Source: Nitrospira sp. (GTDB taxonomy: Bacteria > Nitrospirota > Nitrospiria > Nitrospirales > Nitrospiraceae). From it: a stretch of 64,000 nucleotides of DNA. The position numbers were made by a program, and so were the translations under genes. This document shows positions 36,829 to 43,920 of this stretch, one piece after another. Location: positions 21,621 through 85,620 of the forward strand of contig JAUYAO010000006.1 in assembly GCA_030692565.1 (NCBI GenBank), read 5' to 3'. How positions within the stretch are numbered: the stretch's first letter is position 1; each line of letters begins with the position of its first letter. Below the pieces are notes generated by a model. It made no database searches. It had not been told where the DNA came from and saw only the letters and a program-made list of their open reading frames with translations.

Positions 36829-37072
36829 GGCACCCCGCCCCTTCCAGAGCCCTGTGGGACACCGAAAGAATCGGCTGGCAGTATACTGAATCGCCGCGCC
36901 AGCCGAAAGCCGCCATGGATGGCGCATTCACGCGGCATGAGCCCCTCAACTCCAATCCATGCCACAATGCACGCCCTCACGATGAAGCGCGCGCTTCCGG
37001 CAGCCGATTGAAAACAACCCCACGCCTGTACGACAATCGCCGAACCATTCTACTCCGCGAAAGGACACATTC

Positions 37073-37489
37073 ATGGAAACGCCCTTGCTCGAAACACCGC
37101 CCGACAATGCGGTCCACAGCTTTGTCCAGCTCGGATACATTGCGGCCTACGATGCGCCGTTGAATTGCGATTTCGCCTTCCTCGCATACAAGGAAACCGA
37201 CAAGGATTCAGGCAACTGGCGGGTGCGCATCCGCTCGACGCAGACGGTGGGGGCCGTCCTTGAAGCCCCGATGATCGCGAGCAAAGCGCGGGAAGCCGGA
37301 GCCCAAGGGAAACCGTTTTTTCTCTGGGGGTACAAACTGGAACCCAGCGCGGCGGATCAGCGTCACATCGAGTTTCGCGTCTATCAGGAAGGTGGCACAC
37401 CGAAAGAACTCGAAATCTTCGTCCGGCTGAGAACGTTCGACCAGAGCGCCGACACACCGCAGAGCCTCCGCGTTCCGTGGCCGGCATAA
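37073..37489 (+). CDS. Protein of unknown function
   Basis: A 138-residue cytoplasmic protein with no signal peptide, membrane helix or recognised motif. Its composition (aromatic strands such as LNCDFAFLAYKETDKDSGNWRVRIRST, HIEFRVYQEGGTPKELEIFVRLRTF) suggests an all-beta domain. It converges on the exported protein gene 14 bp away. A GAAAGGAC lies upstream of the ATG. Confidence 0.65.
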   Translation: METPLLETPPDNAVHSFVQLGYIAAYDAPLNCDFAFLAYKETDKDSGNWRVRIRSTQTVGAVLEAPMIASKAREAGAQGKPFFLWGYKLEPSAADQRHIEFRVYQEGGTPKELEIFVRLRTFDQSADTPQSLRVPWPA

Positions 37490-37503
37490 CCCCGGGCCAT
37501 GCG

Positions 37504-38406
37504 TCAGCGTCCTTTCGCGGGTTTCAGCAGTCCGCGGAACGTCGCCCCGTCGGGATAATGCAGATCGTCCACCCCCCACGTCGTGCCCGATAATTGCAGC
37601 CGATACTCGACGAGTTTATAGCGGCCTTCCTCATCGAATCGCACTGGCACCGTCGCGCGCGAGCCGACACGCAGGACGGCTCCCACGGTAAAGCCGGTCG
37701 GATACTCCTGTGAATTGGTAAAGGGATCGCCGTTGATCACCGGCACCTCATCCTGAGGAACAGGCCGGGCGAAATAGGCAGCGATAGCCTTCGTGAGACT
37801 GTCGGTCAACATGGATGCCTTCTTTGCCACGCTGCCCTTGGTGAAGGCCATGTCTCGCGTCATATGCTGGCGTAAGAGTTCGAGCACGGCCGCTTCAGGC
37901 GAGAGCTCCAGACTGGTCCGCCGCACTTGCCACACCACATGATCCAGCCCAAGCATCGCCTCCTGCTTCGAGAAGAGATGGTAATCGAAGGATCCGTTCC
38001 GACAGGTCATGCGCCAGGTGAGAACCGGCATGGAGGTCAGACCAAGGGCTCGTGCCGCCCGCCCGGCTGGAGCCGGCAACCCCCCTTCAAAAAGCCCTTC
38101 AGCCGGCATCACGATGAACGTATTTTGCGCCTGCTCACAGGCCAAGGGATGGGGCGCCGTGACCGCTTTGCCCTCGACCAGAATGGCCTGCCCCGCTAAT
38201 CCGGCGTTCTCCAACGCGGTGGTTCCAGGTTTTGCCCAAGGCGCCACGCGGCCGGATTCAATCAGCCATCGTTCCTGCGGCTGCCACGGCTCAAAGGCCC
38301 AGACCGATCCGCCCACACCGCCCAACTGTAACGTGAGCAGAGCTGTAGCCGTGCAGAGGGCACCCTCCAACCGACGACGACGACCGATAGAAATCCCCAA
38401 TGACAT
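37504..38406 (-). CDS. Exported protein of unknown function
   Basis: A 300-residue exported protein (signal peptide about 1-37, ending VWAFE). Mature part has three cysteines (near residues 90 and 130-135), a VDDLHYPDG segment near the end, and a strand GAVLRVGSRATVPVRFDEEGRYKLVEYRLQ. The C-terminus resembles DUF3828-like domains only loosely, and I do not recognise a family. The gene stands alone and converges on the 138-residue protein. Confidence 0.65.
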   Translation of the reverse strand: MSLGISIGRRRRLEGALCTATALLTLQLGGVGGSVWAFEPWQPQERWLIESGRVAPWAKPGTTALENAGLAGQAILVEGKAVTAPHPLACEQAQNTFIVMPAEGLFEGGLPAPAGRAARALGLTSMPVLTWRMTCRNGSFDYHLFSKQEAMLGLDHVVWQVRRTSLELSPEAAVLELLRQHMTRDMAFTKGSVAKKASMLTDSLTKAIAAYFARPVPQDEVPVINGDPFTNSQEYPTGFTVGAVLRVGSRATVPVRFDEEGRYKLVEYRLQLSGTTWGVDDLHYPDGATFRGLLKPAKGR

Positions 38407-38517
38407 GCTCCCACCCTTTTTCAGTCAGCCAACCAATCACAATTCTACTGATAGTCGTGGCAAGGAATGAGCAGCCTGGCCTCGCAGAATAAGTTTCCCG
38501 CCGCTTGTATTGAATTT

Positions 38518-38778
38518 CTACTTCGGTTTAGGAACAACCGGCCCTTTCGGCTCGCTCTGCGCCCGTTCTATCTTGCACTCGCCGTCTTCACAGGTCTTCG
38601 CCTGGGCTTCCTTCTTGTCCGCGCAAGACTTCTTGTCTTCCTGACTGATCGCATTCTCAAGGCACTTCTTAAACTCCGCACGAACAGCCGCGAGACAATC
38701 CAGGCAAGGGCTTTGGGCAGCAAGAGGCGCTGCGAAAAAGAACAATGTGAGTACCGCGACTGCAACCGTGCCACTCAT
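38518..38778 (-). CDS. Small secreted cysteine-rich protein
   Basis: An 86-residue protein with a signal peptide (about 1-21, APLAAQ) and six Cys in the mature part arranged C-x2-C, C, C, C-x4-C: SPCLDCLAAVRAEFKKCLENA and KSCADKKEAQAKTCEDGECK. Charged and helical, it ends in Pro/Lys residues. It may form disulfides or bind a metal in the periplasm. GAGGAGG lies upstream of the ATG. No family recognised. Confidence 0.68.
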   Translation of the reverse strand: MSGTVAVAVLTLFFFAAPLAAQSPCLDCLAAVRAEFKKCLENAISQEDKKSCADKKEAQAKTCEDGECKIERAQSEPKGPVVPKPK

Positions 38779-38969
38779 GACAAAACCTCCTCTGCGAAGA
38801 GACGACGAAACACCGGTCGTTCACCGACGGATGCGTCAGGCAACTTCATTCGACAGGTATGTATAAGAGTATGAACTTATGCCCGGTAGGGAGATAGATC
38901 AAGAATGAGCACAGAGCAGCGGCGGTTCGGAGAGGAGCGGCCTGACTCCCCTTCAAGATCTCACCGACG

Positions 38970-39010
38970 GGTTCAGCCCCGCTTTTACGGACACCTAGTT
39001 ACGGCTCATA
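38970..39010. mobile_element. Probable left end of an IS3-family element
   Basis: A GTTCAGCCCCGCTTTTACGG followed by ACACCTAGTT stretch (from about 38970) resembles the terminal inverted repeats of IS3-family elements, which end near GGACACC; it lies just before orfA. No intact right end was found because the element is broken by another sequence near 39540. Confidence 0.5.
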
Positions 39011-39028
39011 ATGGGTCAGGAGGGTGTC

Positions 39029-39316
39029 ATGACACAGAGGCGGAGGTTTTCAGCCGAGTACAAACGTGAAGCGGTGGCGATGCTCGACGCGCCCGGTGTG
39101 AACGTCAGCCAAGTCGCCGCAGAGCTGGGGACTGGAGCAGGTGTCTTAGGGCGCTGTCGGCACGAGCTGCGTCAGGCCCGGAGGCAGGCGTTTCCGGGGC
39201 ACGGGCGCCCCCGCGAGGAGGAACTGGCGCAGCTCCGTCGGGAATTAGCGCGCGTGACGAAGGAGCGGGATTTTTTACGAGAAGCGGCCGCGTTCTTCGC
39301 GAGAGCGTCGCGATGA
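39029..39316 (+). CDS. IS3-family transposase OrfA
   Basis: A 95-residue OrfA-type protein: helix-turn-helix at the N-terminus ([30 protein letters not shown]) and a C-terminal leucine-zipper-like coil ([29 protein letters not shown]), as in IS3 elements where OrfA and OrfB form a frameshifted fusion. AGGAGG at 39018-39023 supports ATG 39029. Its stop overlaps the ATG of an orfB remnant in ATGA. OrfB is truncated, so the element is dead unless complemented. Confidence 0.87.
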   Translation: MTQRRRFSAEYKREAVAMLDAPGVNVSQVAAELGTGAGVLGRCRHELRQARRQAFPGHGRPREEELAQLRRELARVTKERDFLREAAAFFARASR

Positions 39317-39540
39317 AGTATCGGATGATCCAACGATGCCGCGAGTCGTTTTCCATCCGGATGATGTGCCGGTGTTTGCGCGTCTCTCCCAGCGGATACT
39401 ACGGCTGGGCCACACGACCGCCGAGTCCGCGCGCTCAAGCGAATGCCCGCTTACTGACCTAGATTCGACAACTCCATGCCGACCAAGAAGGCGTCGTGGG
39501 GAGCCAACGAGTCTGGGAGGACCTCCGCTACATTGGGGAC
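39313..39540 (+). pseudogene. Truncated IS3-family OrfB transposase
   Basis: The frame starting at ATG 39313 encodes [18 protein letters not shown] ... [17 protein letters not shown], clear for the N-terminus of an IS3-type OrfB. An in-frame TAG at 39460-39462 interrupts it; the frame then continues with IRQLHADQEGVVGSQRVWEDLRY before the sequence switches to an unrelated transposase remnant near 39540. The catalytic DDE core is absent. Confidence 0.8.
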
Positions 39541-40156
39541 GGTGTGGCCGTCATTGGTGCGCTACCTCCACCTCAACCCCGCCCGACTGCAGACCCCGCT
39601 CAACCCATGGACCTACCCCTGGAGTAGTCATGCGGCGTATCTGGGAGGCGCTGGCCCCGTCACAGTCCAGACGTCGACGGTCTTGGAATCGTTGCATCGG
39701 CAGGTGGGTCCTGCTCGGCAAGCCTACCGCCGCTTTCTGAAGGACGGATTAGCCCACGGACACCAAGAACGGTTCTATGAGACCGTGGATCAGCGGTTTC
39801 TCGGAGATGAACGGTTTATCGAAGAAGCCGATCGGCGCACCGCCGCGACACGGGAGGTCTCGGTCCGCCCCCAGCGGGTGGCGTTCGCGACGCTCCTCGC
39901 TGCAGTGGCCACCGCCTACGAGGCGACACCGCAGGCGATTCTCGCGCCCGGTCGGCACCGGGCATTAGTCCCGGCCCACGCCACGCTGGTGGGACTGGCA
40001 CGGAGATGGAGCCTCCTGACCACTCGGGAATTGGGGCGGCGGTTGCACCGCGATCCGTCCATGATCAGCCGTCTGGCCGCTGCCTATGCAGCCCACCCCG
40101 CTATGAAGATTGAAGCGCAGATTCACCGATCCATCCAACCTGGATACCCCTCATAA
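39541..40156 (+). pseudogene. 5'-truncated REP-associated Y1 transposase (RAYT/TnpA_REP)
   Basis: From about 39557 the frame encodes VRYLHLNPARLQTPLNPWTYPWSSHAAYLGG, the signature of REP-associated tyrosine transposases, followed by a C-terminal domain with a DnaA-like helix-turn-helix (ATLVGLARRWSLLTTRELGRRLHRDPSMISR). The N-terminal half with the HUH motif is missing. The frame is open from 39476 because the IS3 remnant happens to continue in phase, giving a chimeric frame with no real start. The fragment probably marks a deletion or insertion junction. Confidence 0.8.
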
Positions 40157-40380
40157 GTCCATACTCATGCCTGCCCCCGGTAAGACCATCAGGCCGAGGT
40201 GGCCCCCCTGCATGAACCTCTAAAAAGAGGCGCAAACGCGCAAACCACAGACCGGCCAGCGTCATGATTGCGGCTTGCTCGTCGCCTTTAGTCGGTCTAG
40301 CTTAATACCAGCATTTGTATGCGATCTGCCCTGCGTCATGCTATTCAGTAAGAACCAAATCTTGTTGATTGGGGATAGGA

Positions 40381-41928
40381 ATGGGAAACCATATTGCACC
40401 TCAACTCCTGATCGGGCTTGATGCTATGGAGTGGAATCTCGTCGAGAGATGGGCAGCCGAGGGAAAGCTTCCGACTTTTCAACGATTGCTTAAAGAAGGC
40501 CTACACGGAGAATTGAGGACAACTTCCGCGCAGTTGCCGGACACCGTCTGGGCCTCGATTTGTACCGGAACGAATCCTGGCAAGTTTGAGAAGTACTTCT
40601 ATGCCCAGTACGACCCTCGTTCCGGAAACCTTAGAAACGTTCCTGATGATGCTATCCATGGAGTCCCCTTCTGGGAGTATCTGAGTGAATCCGGTAAGAG
40701 GGTCAGTATCGTTGACGTTCCCAAGTTTCCTTTGAGCCGACGGATCAACGGGTTACATCTCACCAACTGGGGCGCGCATGCCACGAAGACGGCACGTGCC
40801 TCATCTCCCGAATCTTTGCTTGGCGACATCGATGGATTATTCGGACGTCATCCCGTTGGAGATTGCGACGCGGTCGATGAAAAGCCTCAGGCCTTATACG
40901 ACCTACGACGGCGAACTCTAGCGGGGCTGCGATTGCATGGCGAGCTGTTCCGCTGGCTGATGGAGAAAGAACCGTGGGATATTTTTTTCGCGGGGTTTTC
41001 GGCGCCGCATTGCATCGGCCATCACTTCTGGCATTACATGGACCCGGACCATCCCCGCCATGACCCCTTAGATCCTCATAAGCTGAACGATACCATCGAA
41101 GTGATATACCGTGCGCTGGACAACGAGATCGCAAAGATGCTCACGCTGGCGGGAGACAATGTCCAGTGTCTCATAGTAGCGGGACACGGAATGGGGCCCA
41201 TGTATCATGCGTCCTGGCACCTGAATGAAATATTGGATTTACTGGGCTATGGTCAGGCTTCTAAGAGGGGATTAACTACCCAGAAGATTCGGGAAGGGCA
41301 TGTGAATCCCTGGCGATTGTTAAAGATGATCCTGCCCGGCAAGGTGCAATACGCCATCAAGGCGGTACTACCTCAGCGCCTGCAGGATGAGCTTATTTTT
41401 AGATGGTATGCAGGCGAACGCAATTGGGCGGGTCGCCGGGCTATTGCAGTGCCCAACAACGACTCTGTGGGTGCTATCCGCATCAATGTTGTAGGCCGTG
41501 ACAAGTACGGCGTCGTACAGCCTGGCGAGGAATATGAGCGCGTATGCCGTGAGATCTCGGATGCATTGTATGAAATACGCGATCCTAAGAGCGGCCGGAA
41601 GGTGGTCAAGCATGTCACCTTAACGCATCAGGAGTTTCAAGGACCTTACCTGGATCAGCTCCCCGACCTGACCGTGTTATGGGACCAATCTTTCCCTTGG
41701 GATTCGGTTCAATCCGTCCGCTTAGGCACGTTGCATCTTCGACGACAGGATGCGAGAAGCGGTAGTCATTCGCCTCATGGCTTTCTTTTGATGCACGGGC
41801 TGGGAGTGCCTGCAGGCCGTGCGGTCTACGGACACTCAATATACGACATTGCTCCGACTGTGCTTCAGCTGGCAGGCATACCGATTCCCCGTCATATGGA
41901 CGGAAAACCTCTCGATCTGTGCTACTGA
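40381..41928 (+). CDS. Type I phosphodiesterase / nucleotide pyrophosphatase-like protein
   Basis: A 515-residue alkaline-phosphatase-superfamily hydrolase of the nucleotide pyrophosphatase/phosphodiesterase type. N-terminal LIGLDAMEW, the nucleophile region LPDTVWASICTGTNPGKF, an APHCIGHHFWHY metal-ligand stretch, and a VAGHGMGP where most relatives have SDHGM, so that Asp is replaced. The C-terminus has GSHSPHGFLLMHG and the family ending IYDIAPTVLQLAGIP. No signal peptide is seen. The start is ATG 40381 after GGGGATAGGA. Lower GC and rare codons (ATA, TTA) than neighbours, next to transposase debris, suggest horizontal transfer. Confidence 0.83.
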   Translation: MGNHIAPQLLIGLDAMEWNLVERWAAEGKLPTFQRLLKEGLHGELRTTSAQLPDTVWASICTGTNPGKFEKYFYAQYDPRSGNLRNVPDDAIHGVPFWEYLSESGKRVSIVDVPKFPLSRRINGLHLTNWGAHATKTARASSPESLLGDIDGLFGRHPVGDCDAVDEKPQALYDLRRRTLAGLRLHGELFRWLMEKEPWDIFFAGFSAPHCIGHHFWHYMDPDHPRHDPLDPHKLNDTIEVIYRALDNEIAKMLTLAGDNVQCLIVAGHGMGPMYHASWHLNEILDLLGYGQASKRGLTTQKIREGHVNPWRLLKMILPGKVQYAIKAVLPQRLQDELIFRWYAGERNWAGRRAIAVPNNDSVGAIRINVVGRDKYGVVQPGEEYERVCREISDALYEIRDPKSGRKVVKHVTLTHQEFQGPYLDQLPDLTVLWDQSFPWDSVQSVRLGTLHLRRQDARSGSHSPHGFLLMHGLGVPAGRAVYGHSIYDIAPTVLQLAGIPIPRHMDGKPLDLCY

Positions 41929-42180
41929 AAACAAAGGGGTCGGGAGTCTTTTCCTGCCTGGGCGACGAGATACAATCCAGCCCATCCCCGTTTGTCAGCA
42001 CGCATCCTGACTTCTCCTGCCCTGCCCCTCCTCCGCGGACTAATAACTCAATCGTCAAGCCGTGCTGAACGGAATAGACCCGATAGCCAGGCATACATTC
42101 CTAAAACTCCCCTACTCAATCCCCTCAAGATCCCAGCCGATAAGGCCATTGTCGTATCACCACTTCATTGGGAGGAATTC

Positions 42181-42552
42181 ATGTCGAACATCCTTGAGCA
42201 GATCGACAAAGCCATCGGCGCGCATGGGGCCTGGAAAGTGAAACTACGCCAGAACATCGACGGGACCCTGAGCCTCGTCCCGGCGGAAGTCAGCGTCGAT
42301 AACCGATGCGAGTTCGGCAAATGGCTATACAGCCTCACCGGCGCGCAGACGTCTGACCCGCATTACAAAGAGGTGCTGGCCTTGCATAAGGCCTTTCACA
42401 CTGCGGCAGGAGAGGTCGTATCGAAGGTGATGAAAGGCGACAAGCCCGGCGCCGAAGCCTCGATCGGCCTGAACGGCGCCTACGCGTCTGCCTCCTCCAA
42501 ACTCACCGCGAAGATGATGGAATGGAAACGCGCCTCCACGAAGGCCGCCTGA
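42181..42552 (+). CDS. Stand-alone CZB (chemoreceptor zinc-binding) domain protein
   Basis: A 123-residue protein made of one CZB domain. Its zinc ligands are visible: His14 in AHGAWK, Cys in NRCEFGKWL, and two His in ALHKAFH. CZB domains normally sit at the C-terminus of methyl-accepting proteins or diguanylate cyclases and sense zinc or hypochlorite; a free one may act as a separate zinc sensor (inference). GGGAGG precedes the ATG; the open frame further upstream is unsupported. Its 3' end is duplicated 750 bp downstream, on the far side of the brnTA pair. Confidence 0.87.
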   Translation: MSNILEQIDKAIGAHGAWKVKLRQNIDGTLSLVPAEVSVDNRCEFGKWLYSLTGAQTSDPHYKEVLALHKAFHTAAGEVVSKVMKGDKPGAEASIGLNGAYASASSKLTAKMMEWKRASTKAA

Positions 42553-42597
42553 TTTCTTGCTCTGGAGAAATTCCCTTGCCCTATGGAATTTCTCCAG
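42490..42597. repeat. Direct repeat copy 1 (CZB gene tail plus hairpin)
   Basis: This 108-bp segment, the end of the CZB gene and its downstream hairpin, matches 43240-43347 at 106 of 108 positions. It encodes ASSKLTAKMMEWKRAST and the stop in copy 1. The two copies bracket the brnTA pair. Confidence 0.93.
42562..42597 (+). terminator. Hairpin after the CZB gene
   Basis: CTGGAGAAATTCC and GGAATTTCTCCAG form a perfect 13-bp stem with a 10-nt loop, nine bases after the CZB stop codon. No T tract follows, so it may work as an mRNA 3'-end stabiliser or Rho-assisted terminator. Confidence 0.65.
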
Positions 42598-42695
42598 GGC
42601 AACTCCCCATTCATCAGGTCAGCATGCGTATTGATCGGAAACGCAGCGGCGTGACGGCACACGACCCCACTTCCAACTCCCGTTCATCAGCCATC

Positions 42696-42724
42696 TTGCA
42701 GACAGCTCACGTTTGGTATATACA
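42696..42724 (+). promoter_or_regulatory. Promoter of brnT with predicted leaderless start
   Basis: TTGCAG (42696-42701), 17-bp spacer, TATACA (42719-42724). Transcription would start at about 42730-42731, coinciding with the GTG 42731 that begins the BrnT frame. No Shine-Dalgarno is present, so a leaderless mRNA is predicted. Confidence 0.6.
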
Positions 42725-42730
42725 TAATTG

Positions 42731-43018
42731 GTGTTCGAATGGGACACCAAGAAAGCCGCCAGTAACAAGACCAAGCACGGGGTCTCCTTTGAAGAAGCCG
42801 GTACGGCCTTCTTCGACTCGGCCGGCCTTGACGGCGAAGATATCGACCATTCAACCACGGAAGTGAGACGATTCAGACTGGCGCAATCGGCAACCGGAAA
42901 CATTCTCGTCATCGTGTATACCCTCAGGAGTCACGGCCATGAAAAAACTATCCGCGTCATCAGTGCGCGATTGGCAAACCGAAAAGAAAAAAAACGCTAC
43001 CAAGAAGCGAACGATTGA
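42731..43018 (+). CDS. brnT: BrnT family toxin (type II TA)
   Basis: A 95-residue ribonuclease toxin of the BrnT family: FEWDTKKAASNKTKHGVSFEEAGTAF at the start, HSTTEVRRFRLAQSATGNILVIVYTLRS, and VISARLANRKEKKRYQE at the end are hallmark segments. BrnT cleaves RNA and is neutralised by BrnA, which also represses the operon. GTG 42731 (or TTG 42728) is the start and lacks a ribosome-binding site. The last 80 bp overlap brnA in another frame, tightly coupling them. The pair lies between two copies of a 108-bp repeat derived from the CZB gene. Confidence 0.88.
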   Translation: MFEWDTKKAASNKTKHGVSFEEAGTAFFDSAGLDGEDIDHSTTEVRRFRLAQSATGNILVIVYTLRSHGHEKTIRVISARLANRKEKKRYQEAND

Positions 43019-43232
43019 TTATTCGGACATCCCTCCGCTATCCGACCGGCAACTTGCCTCTCTGCGTCGAGTGGGACGACCTCCATTGGGAGCGGAACGG
43101 CGGCAACTCATTGCCATCCGACTCGACCCCACGGTGCTTCGATGGGTGAAATCTCTCGCAGCTGAGCGGGGGGTCCCCTATCAATCCCTCATCAATGACT
43201 TGCTGGCGGGAGAGATGAAGAAGGCAAGCTAG
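42939..43232 (+). CDS. brnA: BrnA family antitoxin
   Basis: A 97-residue antitoxin. The N-terminal part (KKKNATKKRTIDYSDIPPLSD) should wrap the toxin, and the C-terminal part (RRQLIAIRLDPTVLRWVKSLAAERGVPYQSLINDLL) is a ribbon-helix-helix DNA-binding domain like other BrnA proteins. AGGAG lies about nine bases before the ATG. The start lies 80 bp inside brnT, a longer overlap than usual. Confidence 0.88.
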   Translation: MKKLSASSVRDWQTEKKKNATKKRTIDYSDIPPLSDRQLASLRRVGRPPLGAERRQLIAIRLDPTVLRWVKSLAAERGVPYQSLINDLLAGEMKKAS

Positions 43233-43239
43233 ACTCACC

Positions 43240-43347
43240 GCCTCCTCCAAACTCACCGCGAAGATGATGGAATGGAAGCGCGCCTCCACGAAGGCCGCCT
43301 GACTTCTTGCTCTGGAGAAATTCCCTTGCCCTATGGAATTTCTCCAG
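43240..43347. repeat. Direct repeat copy 2 (orphan CZB gene tail plus hairpin)
   Basis: The second copy of the 108-bp repeat begins 8 bp after the brnA stop codon. It encodes the CZB C-terminus without the rest of the gene, so it is a non-functional gene fragment, and carries the same 13-bp stem hairpin (43312-43347). Confidence 0.93.
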
Positions 43348-43488
43348 AACTCTTCCCCCTTCATGCGCCGGCCATCACTCGCTAATCGAATCAACTTATC
43401 AGCGTAAGCATATGTTTCAACAGGACTTAACATCGCTTCGCACACCCCGTCACTCCCCGGCATAGTCCCTGCGATACCGCTCTCTATA

Positions 43489-43920
43489 ATGGTGACGCAC
43501 TCTTCCATTCTCCTGATCGACGACAGCCCCGGCGAGCGAGAGCTGTTTCGCCTGGCACTGAAGCAGACCGGCCTCGACGTCGCCCTCTTTACCGAGCAGG
43601 ATGCCGAGACAGGCTTTTACTTTCTGAACAGCCCTGCAGACCTCCCCACATTCATTCTCTTGGACTGGCACCTCGGCAAGCAGCGGGGCGATGAGTTTCT
43701 GAAACGGCTGCGGGCGGACTCGCGCCTGACCACTATTCCTGTCGTCGTCTTTACCACCTCCGACGATGCGTCCGACCTCTCTCTTGCCTATGCCAGCGGA
43801 GCCAATGGCTATGTCGTCAAACCAGGAACCTTTGCCGAACTCATTCAATGCACGAGCGCAATCTGCCGATACTGGCTGGAACGGAACCGCGTGCCTCAGA
43901 TGGTAGAAACCCCATGCTGA
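43489..43920 (+). CDS. Single-domain receiver protein
   Basis: A 143-residue response-regulator receiver domain without output: acidic pair in LLIDDSPGE, phospho-acceptor Asp in ILLDWHLGK, Thr-Ser in VFTTSDD, and Lys in VVKPG. It may act as a phospho-relay or a protein-binding switch. The start at ATG 43489 lies within a TATAAT that resembles a -10 box, and no Shine-Dalgarno is visible; a leaderless or different start is possible. Its 3' end overlaps the ATG of the RND permease (ATGCTGA), so it is translationally coupled to the pump operon. Confidence 0.87.
   Translation: MVTHSSILLIDDSPGERELFRLALKQTGLDVALFTEQDAETGFYFLNSPADLPTFILLDWHLGKQRGDEFLKRLRADSRLTTIPVVVFTTSDDASDLSLAYASGANGYVVKPGTFAELIQCTSAICRYWLERNRVPQMVETPC

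Noticed and set aside
38970..40156. An active IS3 element
   Set aside because: OrfB is interrupted and truncated, the right end is missing, so it is only a remnant.
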